From: Gloeopeniophorella convolvens | Lineage: Eukaryota; Basidiomycota; Agaricomycetes; Russulales | Direction: 5' to 3' | NCBI GenBank assembly: GCA_022496205.1 | Contig: WTXD01000035.1 | Coordinates: 186,001 to 250,000 of the forward strand | DNA length: 64,000 nucleotides | Made by a program: the position numbers and the translations under genes | Notes under the pieces: model-generated | Databases searched by the model: none | Seen by the model: only the letters and a program-made list of their open reading frames with translations | Told to the model about the DNA's origin: nothing | In this document: in pieces, positions 46,606-57,980 of the stretch | Layout: each line of letters begins with the position of its first letter | Numbering within the stretch: position 1 is the first letter of the stretch

Positions 46606-48589
46606 TTATACCACATATACGTTCTCCTTGCGAAGCTGATACCCATCAAGCGACTTGAAGAAGTCGATGCGCTTCTGTCGCTCCTCTTCGCGCACCTGGA
46701 CCAACACTCGCGTCAATTCTGCACCTTCAGGCAAGCAGCACAGGATCAGGACATACCTCACGCACGTCCTCAGGCGTGCTCTCGTCCGCCTTCTTCCGCT
46801 GGCGGCTCGTCCCAGCCACACGTCCCGCTCCGCGCGCTCCTCGCCCGCCCCGCCCGCGCCCACGTCCACGCGTCGTCCGCCTCACCTCCTGCGCCTCACT
46901 ACTCCCTTCGACGAGCGCAGCGGCCGACTTGCGCTTCCCAACAGCAGCGGCTTGTCGTTTCGGCCGGCGCCGTGGCGCGTTAGCAATGACCCGCCGCGCG
47001 GCCTCCAATGGGTCCTCTGTGCGCCGACCAGCGTTCTCCTTGCCTTTCCCTTTCCGCGTCTTCTTCTGCGGCCGCTCCGCCTCATCTTCGTCTTCTCCGT
47101 CCTGATCGCTGAGCTGCGAGACCGGCTCCGGCGGGCGCGCGTGCGTGCGCTTGACAGGCGACGGGCTGCTTGGCGCGCTGCTCCCTTCGATCTCGGATCC
47201 GTGCTCGCTCACGCCGTGCAGCTCCTTCTGCCGCCGCCGGCGCACCGTGAAGGCACGGTCGGTGTCGCCATTGCGCGGCGTGAGAGGCACACCGGGCGCG
47301 ACGGGCGTCGCGTCGGCGCGCGGGGTTGCATCGTGCGCGTGGGGGTGTGGGAGGCGCTCGCGCGGCGTGCGCGGTGGCGACGCGGGCGCATACAAGTCCT
47401 CGATTTCGCTGTCTGAGTACCGCGCAAAGGAGGACGCGGGGAGGGGTTGTGACTGGGGCTGGGACTGGGACTGAGATGCCGCGAGCGGGATGGACTGTGG
47501 TGTTGTGGCGATCGGGGCAACGTCGCCGGCCGGAATCTCGCCTAGCGGAAGGCGGGGTCCGCGGTGAGTCCTACTGGGCCCTGCTTCAGGCTGATTGTGC
47601 ATCTTCTCGGCGCGGCGCGCTTTGAGGAGTCGCTCGGTGGCGAAGAAGCCGAATGGGTCAGAGTCTTGACTACGGGCTGGAGTGCTGGACGGGTCGCGAG
47701 GCTGGAGGATTCCGCGCTCGCTCGTAAGGGGCATCGATGGGTTATTGTCACTGGGTGGGAGATCGTCAGATCCAGGGAGAAGACCGGGACCACCCTCGTT
47801 TTCTTTGTCTGAGCCGGCATTCTCCCAAGGGGCGGCCTCTTCACGCTCGTCAAATTCATCGACAACACCATACGCAAAGAGGTCATCCTGCTCGACCTCC
47901 TGCTCGGACGAGAGTCTGGGTTGGGAGATGGGCGTCCGCTTGCGCTTCTTACGAGTTGGAGTGTGGAACTGCGAAGGTGTACCAGGACGGTGGGCGGAAA
48001 AGAGAATGGAGGTGTTGTAGTCAATAGAATCATTCAAGGGACGTTCTGGACTGGATGAAAACTGGATAGGGGAGGAAGGTGGTAGAGGAGAGATGCGGGC
48101 AGGTGAAGGATGCGACTCCCGTCTCCGTGGTCCGGGAGATGGTGTGCCGTCATTGTTGAACTGGGGAGGTAGGGTCATCTGAGGGACATGCGAGCGAGGT
48201 TCAGGCCGCTTTGGAGGCGCAGGTGGTAGATGGCTCTGAGGTGGGGTCGCGAACCCGCCTGAAAGCCCAGCGGCAGAAACGGCGTGTTGTAACGGCTCGT
48301 CTGGTTCCTCGGTGTCTGCAGGCTCGGCATCTGCGAGTCCAGCCTCGTCCTCGTCCTCAATCTCGGGCTGTGGTGAGGGTGATTTGACAGGCTGCTTAGC
48401 TTTCTCCTTGGACTTTGCGGTGGCACGGCGCACGGGAAGCTCCACGACCAGTTTCTTCTTAGGCTTTCCATTGCCTTTCTCCGTGGGCTTAATGGGCTTG
48501 TTTGCGGTGTTTCTTGGGGTCTTGTCGATAAGAACGTAGACCTTTGATTCCTTCTTTGACCTTTTTCGGGATCGAGTGACCGCGGGCAT
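46606..48589 (-). CDS. Uncharacterised basic, low-complexity nuclear-type protein
   Basis: Two exons, 46757..48589 and 46606..46695, give 640 aa. I do not recognise a named family. The N-terminus is strongly basic (MPAVTRSRKRSKKESK). The middle is Ser/Pro/Glu-rich and probably disordered, with short blocks that look conserved, such as DPFGFFATERLLKARR, LFAYGVVDEFDE and EDLYAPASPPRTP. A Gln-Ser run and basic patches (TRKKRKR, KKTRKGKGK) occur. Near the C-terminus is an RG-rich, AT-hook-like stretch (TTRGRGRGRGGRGARG). The last 25 residues (RIDFFKSLDGYQLRKENVYVV) are the most structured part. Several nuclear-localisation-like motifs suggest a chromatin or cell-cycle role, which is inference. 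The start is the MPAV ATG; upstream in-frame codons read like untranslated sequence. Confidence 0.75.
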
Positions 48590-49039
48590 GATAACGGCAG
48601 AGATCAAGGAGAGATTGAGTGAGACAGTGAAGAGAGGTCTTGTTCGCGCTGTGTCGAGTGTCCGCGAGGCGTGGGAAACGCGGCATGCGCGTGTGTCACG
48701 TGGGCGGGGTGCGTGTGATTGGCTCGGAGTGAGTCGATCCCGTAAGAACCGGATGGGTCGCACTGACTCGGAACTGCTCAGGTCGACCTCCGAAATCCGT
48801 CAATTGCACCATTTTTTCATGCGCTCCATTTGCGAAACACTGCGCCGTCGGATCATCTTTTCTATGCCAGCCACCATCATATAAGCCTCCTACATGCCCT
48901 TTTGTGCGTCCATCTCCTCTTGATCGCTTACGTCCATCGATCGTGCGTGCTCACCCCTGACCTCTGCCAGGAACTATTTACCTCTATCTATTCGCCACTC
49001 AGTGCTGCGATTATCTATTTCTGCCTATAATTATCTTCG
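48590..49039. promoter_or_regulatory. Divergent promoter region, nuclear-type protein and panB
   Basis: 450 bp between two divergent start codons. It includes a cgtgtgtcacgtgggcgggg stretch with an E-box-like CACGTG near 48697-48702. No other element was assigned. Confidence 0.45.
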
Positions 49040-50179
49040 ATGCAAAGCTACATGCACGCATCTGTATTCCATCGCTGCACGCCCAAGCTTGCGGCAGCCA
49101 AGCGCACCATCGTCGGCCGGAGATGGATGAGCGTGCGGCCAATGATGCTCGACGGCGGCGCAAATCCCACTCGTAAGTCCAAGCTGGCGACCCACCCGTC
49201 ACACGACATTAACGTACACCCAGTCCCACCGCGCAAGAAGGTCACGATCCAGCACCTCTATCAGATGCGCCGTGCCGGCACGCCGATCACGATGCTGACC
49301 GCGTATGACTTCCCCACCGCGCGGGCACTGGACACACACGGCGTCGACATGGCTCTCGTTGGTGACTCCCTCGCCCAGGTCTGCCTTGGTCTTCCATCGA
49401 CGACGCACCTCACACTCGACGATATGCTGCATCACACACGCGCAGTCGCGCGCGGCGCGACGCACCCCTTCCTCGTCGCGGACATGCCCTTCGGCTCATA
49501 CCACGCATCGCCCGAGGACGCTGTGCGCTCCGCGGTGCGCATGGTGCAGGAGGGTCACGTCGAGGCAGTCAAGCTCGAGGGTGGACCCGAGATCGCGACC
49601 ACCGTGCAGCGCATCACGCAGATCGGCGTGCCCGTCATGGGGCACGTCGGGCTCATGCCGCAGCGGCACGCCGCGCTGTCCGGGTACCGCGTGCAAGGCC
49701 GCGACGCCGCGGGTGCGCGCGAGGTGCTCGACAGCGCGCGTGCGCTGCAAGACGCGGGCGCGTTCGCGATCGTGCTCGAGGCGATCCCGCATCGGCTCGC
49801 GGAGTACATCACCGCGCACCTCAGCATCCCCACCATCGGCATCGGCGCAGGGCCCGGCACGAGCGGGCAGGTGCTCGTCTGGGACGACGTCATGACGCGC
49901 TGGCACGGCAAGAAGGCCAAGTTCGTGCGGCGCTTCGCAGATGTCGGGCACGAGGAGGGCCGTGGCGTGCAGACCTACATCGACGCCGTGCGCAGCGGCA
50001 GCTTCCCTTGTTCGAAGATCGAGGGCTACGAGATGGGGAGTGGAGAGTGGGAGAGATTCCTCGGGGAGGTTGGTGACAAGGGATGGCGCGGTACTGCTGA
50101 TGAGGTGCAGCAGCGCGAGGAGAACGCGCACGCGAACGCTGATGGCGCATCCGCTCCTCGTCTGGCGCAGGCGATGTGA
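49040..50179 (+). CDS. panB: 3-methyl-2-oxobutanoate (ketopantoate) hydroxymethyltransferase
   Basis: Exons 49040..49172 and 49224..50179 give 362 aa. The enzyme transfers a hydroxymethyl group from 5,10-methylene-THF to 2-ketoisovalerate, the first step of pantothenate and CoA synthesis. The core starts KKVTIQHLYQMRRAGTPITM, has the metal-binding VGDSLAQV region, the PFLVADMPFGSY and VKLEGG blocks, VMGHVGLMPQ, and TIGIGAGPGTSGQVLVWDD. The first 35-40 residues are basic and hydroxylated with few acids (HRCTPKLAAAKRTIVGRRWM), consistent with a mitochondrial targeting peptide as in other fungi. The tail after KGWRG is poorly conserved. The 51-nt intron is a multiple of three and stop-free, so retention would insert 17 residues. 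Confidence 0.95.
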   Translation: MQSYMHASVFHRCTPKLAAAKRTIVGRRWMSVRPMMLDGGANPTRKSKLATHPSHDINVHPVPPRKKVTIQHLYQMRRAGTPITMLTAYDFPTARALDTHGVDMALVGDSLAQVCLGLPSTTHLTLDDMLHHTRAVARGATHPFLVADMPFGSYHASPEDAVRSAVRMVQEGHVEAVKLEGGPEIATTVQRITQIGVPVMGHVGLMPQRHAALSGYRVQGRDAAGAREVLDSARALQDAGAFAIVLEAIPHRLAEYITAHLSIPTIGIGAGPGTSGQVLVWDDVMTRWHGKKAKFVRRFADVGHEEGRGVQTYIDAVRSGSFPCSKIEGYEMGSGEWERFLGEVGDKGWRGTADEVQQREENAHANADGASAPRLAQAM

Positions 50180-50735
50180 AGCGCATACAGTGTGCATAGG
50201 CTACCTGGTCTGGCTTCGGTCTTGTTTTGGGAGGGAATTAGGTGTACATTGTCATTGTAATTTTACTGGGAGCATTATACATCTTAACATTCAATCATGA
50301 TCATGGCCTCTTGAGAAGAAAAGGCCGAAGAATGAACGAAACTTTACTTGGCCGGGCGTCTCGGCGCAAAACGCGTCGTGTTTCGTGGGCGCGACAGTCA
50401 AAACTCAACGATGCCCAATACGAGAACATGGCTCCATCACTCACTTGCTCTGCATTCGCGGGGCTCTCTTGTCTGCAGGCGTCCTCCTAGCAACACTTAC
50501 GTGCGACGAAGGTCATTCTGAGCACGCGTGGCGCATCGCGGGCGACGCGCGCCAATGACGCGTGCGGTCGCACGGGTCGCTACCCTTGTACTTTTCACCG
50601 CGCGGGCACCGGGCACCACACCTTGCTTCTTGTTCTTGCATATCGGCTTGCTCTCATTGTTCCTTCCGCGGCTCAAGGCTAACAAGATGCGTCGCTTTCA
50701 ACGCCGAGGGACGTCCCCTGCCGACCGCTCGCGCC

Positions 50736-50745
50736 CTATAAATAT
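50736..50745 (+). promoter_or_regulatory. TATA-like box conserved in both arms
   Basis: CTATAAATAT is conserved in sequence and position with the minus-strand box at 60011-60020. It points toward the 3' end of the arm gene, so it could drive an antisense transcript. It may also be chance conservation by duplication. Confidence 0.4.
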
Positions 50746-50987
50746 GTGGCAATAAATGAAGTCGTGTTCGGCACCTCGATTACTACACTCGAATCGTACA
50801 TACACGGCCGACGCGACTACGACATGACAGCAAAACGGGACAGACTCCAGACAAGACGATGGGGGCACAGAGCGAGGGCTCGACGTGCCCCGTCTAAGGC
50901 GCCGCACCATGCGACGTAGGGTATACAGGAGAGGGGAGGGGCTTTGGTGGGTCGTTTGTTTCTTGCCCACCTCTTGTGCTGGTGAGC

Positions 50988-52138
50988 TCACGCATGGACC
51001 ATGACAGCCGTAATGATGCGGAGTTGCTCGAGCGGCGGAGTGTCGAGCGGGAGCGATCCGTCCGGGTCAATGATCCAGGGCTGATTCTTGAGGGGCGGGA
51101 GGGCCCTTCCTTCATCGTCCGGCATAGCCACGCAGGCATAGTTGGACCCCGGAGATAGGTCGCGCCTCCTCACATCCTTCAGCCGCTTCTGGGCTCGCTG
51201 GCGACCATCCTCAGCATCAGCAGACGGGGCTTCTTCCGCGACGACAGGTGGTGTGTTTTCGTCCCAGAGGTCAACAGTCTTCTTGCGAGACATCATTCCG
51301 CGCGACATCCGGATGAAGGCCTGCTTTTGCTTGCGCTCGTTTTTGACAACCCTGTACTTGTGGGCTTTGGCGGGAAGCGTGGTGTCGACCTCAAGCCCAG
51401 CCTGCATGCGCCGACGACCCGCGCCACTCTTGTGGCGAGGACTGGCCTGATGCTTGAACAGTTTCTGTAAACCTTTCTGTCAGTGCACTTGTGCTAGGTG
51501 ACTCCGCTCTACTTGCCTTGGAGCCGTAGATGGCGCGCACATCACCCTGCAGAGTGGAATCTTGTGGACACTCAATAACCAGCGTTCTGCTGGCTGCATC
51601 TTCGAACGGGAGTGCTATCACACCTCGGTGTGAGAGGTGCTTCTTGTTAGAACGATCGCAGCGGCGATCGTCCTGGTGGTTACGAGGGGTCCGCAAGCTT
51701 ACAGCCTGCGGGGTAGAAGTGGCGAATGCCTGCGGCTCGACCTGGTGTGCCTCATAGAAGGGAACACACCCTAAGCCGAGGGCATTATGCTCCACCGCCC
51801 CGGACGACAAGGGATAATCAAGTCCGAGGGGGGCGCGCGGCGGTCCAGGGACATCCTCTCGAACTTTTGGCCCAGACCGTCGACGGACATCTCGTCCTCA
51901 GAGTCCGAGCTCGAGTCCGAGTAGTCTGAGCCAACGGGGCTTCCGGGACGTTCATATTGGCCCCAGCGCCCGACTCCATCGACGGTATCGAGCGCATCGG
52001 AAGACAATCCGAAGAGTTCCAGTCCACCGAGCGACAGAGGAGGGAGATACTCCATCATCTGGAGCCTGATGATGTCCAATCCCTGTTTGAAAATCAGAAA
52101 GAATGGCAACATACCCCGAAGTATGTACTCACCAACAT
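50988..52138 (-). pseudogene. Arm gene, left copy (frameshifted), unknown family
   Basis: Exons 52133..52138 (ATGTTG), 51517..52082 and 50988..51464, read leftward. The second exon is one base shorter than in the right copy. The deletion lies around 51825-51840, after RRAPPSD, and shifts the frame, so the product would stop early unless it is a sequence error. Otherwise the copy is well kept: GLDIIRLQMMEYLPPLSLGG, an acidic DSSSDSEDE block, and a long last exon with KQKQAFIRMSRGMMSRKK, TVDLWDENTPP, RQRAQKRLKDVRRRDLSPG and PWIIDPDGSLPLDTPPLEQL. The intron between exons 2 and 3 has a GC donor (AAG|GCAAGT). I do not know the family. Basic and acidic blocks without helices suggest a soluble, possibly nuclear protein. 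Confidence 0.7.
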
Positions 52139-52239
52139 ATCTGAGAGTGTGAGGGTGTGTTAACTGAGGAGAACTAGAAGGTGACTTGTGGCGGGGAGAG
52201 GTGGGGCAGGTTGGTGGGCATCGGGGCTCTCCAGGGCCC

Positions 52240-52249
52240 TATTTATATA
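52240..52249 (-). promoter_or_regulatory. TATA box of left arm gene
   Basis: Reads TATATAAATA on the minus strand, 102 bp upstream of the ATG at 52138. The right arm has the same box at the same distance (58686-58695). Confidence 0.65.
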
Positions 52250-52920
52250 GGTGGAGGAAGGCAGCGATATTCGTGGAGCCGCACATTGCATGGCATGGGC
52301 CCACCGGCAGGTGGAGATCTCTTCTACAGGGCCGGAACCGCGACACGCGACATCCAGACACGGCCGCGAGGCCGATCGGGCCTGTGCTGCATCTTCGACA
52401 CATGCGCCAATCGGGCATCCCAGGCGGGCACGTTTGGCCCTGCCGTATAATTGCTCCGTCAGTTGTAATTGCATCAGCAGAAGCGCTCCTCACAGCCCCA
52501 GGTTCCAAGCTCCCCGGGAGCTTTTGTCTCGCTCCGTATCCCTGAGCACCGTCTCTAAGTGTCGTTTACGGTGTTCGCTTCTTGTATGGCACCTGTATGA
52601 TGGTTTCGTGGTAACAGCCAGACACAATTGCGGAGGAGGGTGAAGTGCGCGCGTTGTGTAGTAACTTGTCCTTTGTTGTCTTTCGTGGTCGATTGGATCG
52701 AGTCGGACGGGCGAGCCGGCTTACTGGTACGGGCCTGGTGGCGGCAACTCCTGGAGTGTCCGGAGTGCCGGGGCCTGTCGCAAGAGCGCGGTCTCGAGGC
52801 CTCGCGTCTCGACGCGCGCGCTTCTTCCGACTCCCAATCAGTAGGACCGGCTGGCCTAACCCACACGGCCACGGCCCCTGAAGATCAGATAGCGAAGATC
52901 GTCGTCTGCGAATGGCCATA

Positions 52921-53650
52921 TCTTTCCTGAGAAAATTCTGCACTAGTTTGTCTTGCGACGGCTGAAGCACTGATGTGTGGTGTGCAAACTTCATGATAGT
53001 CGGGACTCGCAGTGCCTACGCTTCCTCGTCGCCACGCCTGTCCTCGGCGTTGTTGACTCGGCAATTACCACGACAGCCTTACATGGCACGCGGCTGGGCC
53101 ACCGACGCACAGCCGGCACACGGCCTGTGAGTCCGACAAAATACCATGCTGAGACTAGCAGCAGACCCACTGACGCCACCGCCGCCGCCGCCGCCGCCTC
53201 GCCCCCTGCTTAATGACGCGTTCGGATCCGACGGTCTATATGTACGCGAGAACTAGCGGCGCGAGAGCGTGGCGGGTTGTTGCTCTGTACGCTCGGTCTC
53301 TAAGCTATTCCTCGGCTTCGACGTGACGTGAATTTCGCGATCTTCTACCATCCGCCGGCTCACGCGCCTGGCAGGGGTTGAATGCACGCTGCTCGATTCC
53401 CCGCGCGGCGGAGGCTGACAACTATATTGGGAAGATTGTACCCAAAGAACAAGATGGTGAATTATGATGACTGGAATAGCGATTATAATAAGTGTAATGA
53501 GCTTGCCATCAGTCGCTCCCGACTGAGGGGAAGGGCCGTGCGGTAATGAATACGCAATATGACCGTGTCTGCGATGCTTTTCCATATACTGGGTCTGCCT
53601 GTGTATGCATTGATATCGGTGGTCAACGCACGGACTGTGTCCTTTGCACC
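52921..53650. other. Spacer between left arm and DUF7918 gene
   Basis: No gene recognised. A GCC trinucleotide run sits at about 53178-53199. This marks the start of the 5.1-kb centre between the two arms. Confidence 0.5.
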
Positions 53651-54895
53651 TCACGTCAGATCGACCACTTCGTTGAAACGGGCCTGCGAGGTGGGTGGCT
53701 CTGCTTTGACACGCTTTAAAGATCGTTGAGCTTGCAGCAGCTCGCTCAACTCAGCCTGTGAACGGCCTATCACGGCCTGTATATCGCTCAACGCGTTTCG
53801 TCGGAGACAAGTAGGTGTTGACAGCGCACCAAGAGCTCCTGGATGCGTTGTTGGCGCATCTCCTCGTCCTCTTCCTCCTGGGTTTCAGCTTTGACGAGTG
53901 ACCGAGGTTCCGATGGACTTCGCTTCCGCTTCGAGCCAGAGGCGGTGAGCTGTCGGGAGGAGCGTTGATGCTGCAGTCCCTCCTCTTCAATGGCCTGTGT
54001 TTCTGACGCCGCAGAATTGCATCCTTCAAGCGGAATGATCTTTTGCGCCCTCAGCAGTTCTGGATAAGACTTCAGTGGGAAAATTACGAGAAATGGCACA
54101 AAGGATGACTCGTACCTTCTGGCTTGTAGAATATTCTAAAGGTGATATAAGGCTCCGTCCCAGCGTCCACTCTGGCGCGCTGAACGAAGTGCTTGGTTTC
54201 GGGAACCTGTATTGGTGACTGGGAGTCAACACTGTCGTCTATTCTTCAGTATTGCATGGATCGTAGGCGCTTCACTAACCCAACGCAGTGCCACCCAGCC
54301 TTCTTGCTACGCTCCGATATGGGCTCGCCTCCGGGAATACACCAATCGTAGTGAGCGGGAGTCTTGGGAGCCGTGGGGTCTGTCGTTACGCGCACACATT
54401 TGGCTTCAATTAATCCGGGGGAGATGGAAGATGCTAGGTCGGCTGAGTCGGGCACAGAGTCTGGATCTTGAAGCACAGCTCAGAACCGAAACAAGTACGT
54501 TGGGCTAAGGGCCACCCACCAAAAACCTCCAGCCTTTTAAAGTGATATGGAAGGACGGTAGATGGCGACGTGTGTGCACCGAGTGAATCCCACGTGCGTC
54601 CTCTCCGAACGTACATTCCGTCCGTCATTTGGTTGTCCATATATAGACGACAGCTGACTCCGTAGTCGCTTCGGCCATTGTGCACAGATACCGTGAACCT
54701 CTAGATGGTCAAAAATCAGCACGAATTGTAGACCCGTGGGCTCATCTGGGGTTTGCTCATTGGGCTTACTTGACCTTCCACGCTGGCAATGCATGCAGAG
54801 ATGACAGAATCACTTTGTTCTTCAACGTTGTACATCGGGAGCTCTTCGTCTCCGCATTTTACCGAGACTTGAACCGAGCGAAGCGCCAAAGGCAT
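53651..54895 (-). CDS. DUF7918-type protein, copy 1
   Basis: Six exons: 54770..54895, 54520..54700, 54280..54466, 54116..54231, 53830..54059 and 53651..53755. They give 314 aa, in frame. The domain opens MPLALRSVQVSVKCGDEELP and SVISACIASVEGQ, then RFTVSVHNGRSDYGVSCRLY with MDNQ and the STVLPYHFKRLEVF strand. The signature ERSKKAGWHCVG follows, then TEPYITFRIFYKPE and LLRAQ. This layout matches the basidiomycete-specific DUF7918 family as I remember it (a beta-rich domain with a variable tail). The tail is charged and includes a predicted coiled segment (DEEMRQQRIQELL, AELSELLQAQRSLKR) and a VVDLT end. Function unknown. It lies in the centre of the inverted duplication, opposite in orientation to the two copies at 60.7-63.9 kb. 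Basic KRKR patches suggest a nuclear location. Confidence 0.8.
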
Positions 54896-55173
54896 GGGAG
54901 AGTAGGATAGTTGATGCACCAAGCACGGGTAAATGTTGTTGATGCACTCACGGTCGAGGTGGATACGAAACGGCGACTCGAAGCCAGTGCCGCAACCGCC
55001 AGGGCGCGTCAGAAGCAGCGCCAGTCTCCAGATTCCCGACAGCCACGCGCGGCGGGCCGGTTCAAGTGCGTAGTTATGTAATCAGCACTCAGGTTGACGC
55101 GGACGTGTTGACGGTTGTCGACACTGGTGCGACTCAGTGGGGCGCTCTCGGGAGCGTCACCTCAACTTTCGCC

Positions 55174-56106
55174 ATGATATCCCGTTTTTCTAAGTTCTTT
55201 CTCGTCATCGTAATCACACTCGTATGCTGGCCGTCCACACGCGCTGCCGCTCTTTCGCGCTTACTGTGCCCGCTAGCTCCTGCTTGCCTCCATCGCGTTG
55301 CTACATCCACCGGCGCGTGCACACCTGGATCCATGGACCGGCGACCTATTCGGCGATGGTGGAGTTGAGAAGGAGTTCCATGCACTGCCAATAGACATAC
55401 CCCATCCACCACCGGCCGTGCCGCATGCGACAGGCGGGGTCATCATGTCGAAGCTGGGGAACGAAACAGCAAAGTAAGTTTTTGCATTGGATTCGGGGGC
55501 AAGCACGCCTCACGTGTGCATTATAGGGCTGCATTGGGTCGCGCAACATGGAAGCTACTGTGAGTTCCTACACATGTGCACACTCCGCTGTGTACTGATC
55601 CCACCCAGGCATACCATGACACTCCGATACCCTGAGGTGAGCATCAGTTAAACTGCGTCAACGCCGTTCGCTAAGACCATAACAGGCCCCAACAGAGGAC
55701 GAGCGCGAGGCGCTTAAGTCTTACTTCTACCTCACCTCCCGCCTCTACCCATGCGGCGAGTGTGCGGTCGAGTTCCAGCAGCTCCTGGCGCTATACCCCC
55801 CACAGACATCGTCCCGCCGCTCAGCGTCCCTTTGGTGCGTTAATCGGTCTGATTGCAAACTACGAACACTGAGCATACTGCCTCAGGCTGTGCCACGTAC
55901 ACAATCTGGTGAACGAGCGGCTCAAGAAGCCAGACTTTGACTGCGCTCATCTCGACGAGGAATACGACTGCGGATGTGGCGACGACGGCATCGCTTCAAA
56001 TTCGACCTTATCCGCCACCTCTACTACGCGCCTTGCACCAGAAGCGGGCTCCGACCCCACCAAGGATGAGGTGACCGGTGCAGATCTCATCAAGGGTGGG
56101 CGCTGA
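55174..56106 (+). CDS. ERV2: FAD-linked sulfhydryl oxidase, ERV2-like
   Basis: Exons 55174..55209, 55277..55473, 55527..55559, 55609..55636, 55686..55834 and 55887..56106 give 220 aa. Splicing exon 1 to exon 2 creates a signal peptide or anchor (MISRFSKFFLVILLLASIAL), pointing to the secretory pathway and hence Erv2 rather than mitochondrial Erv1. The Erv/ALR core follows: GRATWKLLHTMTLRYPE, the linker PTEDEREALKSYFYLTSRLYP, the redox-active CGEC, EFQQLLALYPPQTSSRRSA, and the FAD-binding LCHVHNLVNERLKKPDFDC. A C-terminal YDCGCGD supplies the shuttle-type Cys pair. The enzyme passes electrons from substrate thiols or Pdi1 to oxygen and forms disulfides in the ER. It appears single-copy in this window although it lies between the two duplicated arms. 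Confidence 0.9.
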
Positions 56107-56208
56107 GGGTTGCCTCTCATTTCTTGTACTTTGCTCTTGTATATGTTATACTGGGACTGACCGGTTCTGTGGAACATGCTTTGTTACTGACCCGGACACA
56201 AGCGCATG

Positions 56209-57980
56209 CTACTCGGACGCCGCCACGTATACGTTGAAGTTGTAAACCTCCGGCTCGGCCTCGAAGCGGTATTCGACCGGGTGGCACCGCGCCACCATGA
56301 CTCCTCCACGCATCATTTCTGCGCGCATGCCATGCCCGGGACGCAGAGGACATGATAGCTTCGACACGCCGGCTGGACATTCGAAGCGGCGCGAATGCTC
56401 ATCACCAGATACGAGAAGCACAGTGCAGGGTGCGCACGCGAAGACCGCGACCCAGAATCTATCCTCGGTCTGCGATCAAGTCAGACCCGGAGTCCACGCC
56501 ACTTAGCAGGTGATGCACGCACCAGCTCCCAATCGCGGGGACGCGGCACTGAGTCAGGTGCAACTACATCCTTTGGGTGCGGCCGAGCCCAGAGGAAGAG
56601 CCTGTCGTGTCCTACCGCCGGCATGCGTCCTTCTTTGAAAGCGCGAGCGAAGTAAGCATTGAGCGCGAGCCACGGATCATGTGGGAAGCCGTCGACCCAA
56701 GCCTGTGAATTAGGCTGCGCGCCATGTACGGGCGCCAGGTAGTGCGATTCGCCATAGTCTTGTCCCGATCAGCATGCGGCTTGGTGGGATGCCAGAGCGA
56801 CTCACCGTTCCAGGAGATGACCTGCGCGATGTCAACGGAGTCACGGTGAGCGAGCAGGTATTCCCAGCGCCGAACGAGGAGCCAATCGTCCCCGCGGTAG
56901 ATCCACTGCGGACCTACATCAGTATGTAGATGAGCGCCCGCAGCAATCGAGGCTTACATTCTTATTCCATGAGTCTGGCCCGTAATGCTGCGGTCAATGT
57001 TAGAAAGCACAAGTACTACAGCCAAAGAAACCTTACTGTAAAGAACCACGGCGAAACCGCAGCCATGTATATGCGCCCATCCAGGTGGCGTGTGTGATGG
57101 CGATCGCTGTCCAGCGCCGGGTACTCGACCTCCTCGCGAGCGGATCCCGCGTGAAGGTGCACAGGCCATCCGCCGTTCCACTAATCCCGGACCCGCAGCG
57201 ACCACAATCAACATAGAATAGATATCTCCCCGTAATGGGGTGGAAAGCAGAGTTACATGGAAGATGCCATCTATCGCCGCGAGGCTGGGGTAACGAGCAG
57301 GGTCCATGAAGAAGGCAGGGACGAGGTGTATCTGAGAACCATATCATATAGTTTGCGGCTTAATCCCTAGAGAGATAGACAATTATGTAGTTCTACGTAC
57401 CGGGCACACCGTCTCTAGTTGCGTCCTGACAAAGGCCCAGGCGTCGCTGGGCGAGGTCCGTCCGAACATACAGCCGTCGCCGGCGAAGGTGGAGACCAAT
57501 GCGCGCCCGCGATATACGAGTTGGCTTGGATGGCGCCCGAAGAGTGCCATGTATGCGCGTAGGAGACCGGCGTCAGCCTCCGCCGCGCCGGGAATCGAGC
57601 TACGGGCATACAGCCCCTGCTAGGCGCACGAGCGGAGAGAGGGCAGACGAAGAGCTCACGTCATGTCGAAGCTGAGGAATAGCTGGAAGCCCGTACGCAG
57701 CTCATGTGCTGCGGCGTAGCAGTCCGCAACGCGCTCGCGCTGCCAGTCCTCGCGCCCGACATTGAGCGCGAACGCGTCACTAGGCACCGCCGTGGCGGGA
57801 TCAACGGATGCAACTGATCTAAAGTTGGTGTTGTGCCAGACTCACAAGCCGTGTGCTTGTGCCAACCGGATGTCAGCTTCCCAGTCGAGTGCTGTATAGG
57901 GCTATAGGGGCACCTGGTCAACAACGCCGAGAACAAGCGCAGTGAGGAGGAAACGCAAGTACGTATGTGTTCCCGACCAT
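56209..57980 (-). CDS. GH71 alpha-1,3-glucanase (mutanase), possibly 5'-truncated
   Basis: Ten exons: 57963..57980, 57846..57901, 57660..57779, 57410..57599, 57257..57331, 57037..57180, 56958..56987, 56806..56905, 56523..56758 and 56209..56469. They total 1230 nt and 409 aa. GH71 enzymes hydrolyse alpha-1,3-glucan of fungal cell walls. Family landmarks are MVGNTYPYTALDWEADIRLA, FDAFALNVGREDWQ, FQLFLSFDMTSIPG, ALVSTFAGDGC, VPAFFMDPARYPSLAAIDG, WNGGWPVH, YMAAVSPWFFTHYG, DDWLLVRRWEYLL, QVISWNDYGESHYLAPV and WVDGFPHDPWLALNAYF. Normal members begin 20-30 residues earlier, with a signal peptide and a K-x-VFAHF-type strand. Here sequence upstream of MVGNTY meets a stop in frame and then the right arm border (about 58040). 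The first exon may therefore be lost, or lie in sequence I could not join. Confidence 0.8.

Larger units (their letters stand above)
50331..52920. repeat. Left arm of large inverted duplication
   Basis: This arm matches the reverse complement of about 58040-60430 over most of its length, in both coding and non-coding parts. Shared marks include the block after atgaacgaa at 50331, the ccctataaatatgtggc box, the gene body, its TATA box and the stretch around gcgcgcgttgtg near 52645. Borders were set by eye where similarity fades and may be off by tens of bases. Differences are scattered substitutions and small indels, so the duplication is not brand new. Confidence 0.85.

Noticed and set aside
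46655..47416. Long plus-strand open frame opposite the 640-aa nuclear-type protein
   Set aside because: It is an antisense shadow caused by GC-rich codon usage; it has no motif or splice structure, while the minus-strand frame is longer and has conserved-looking blocks.
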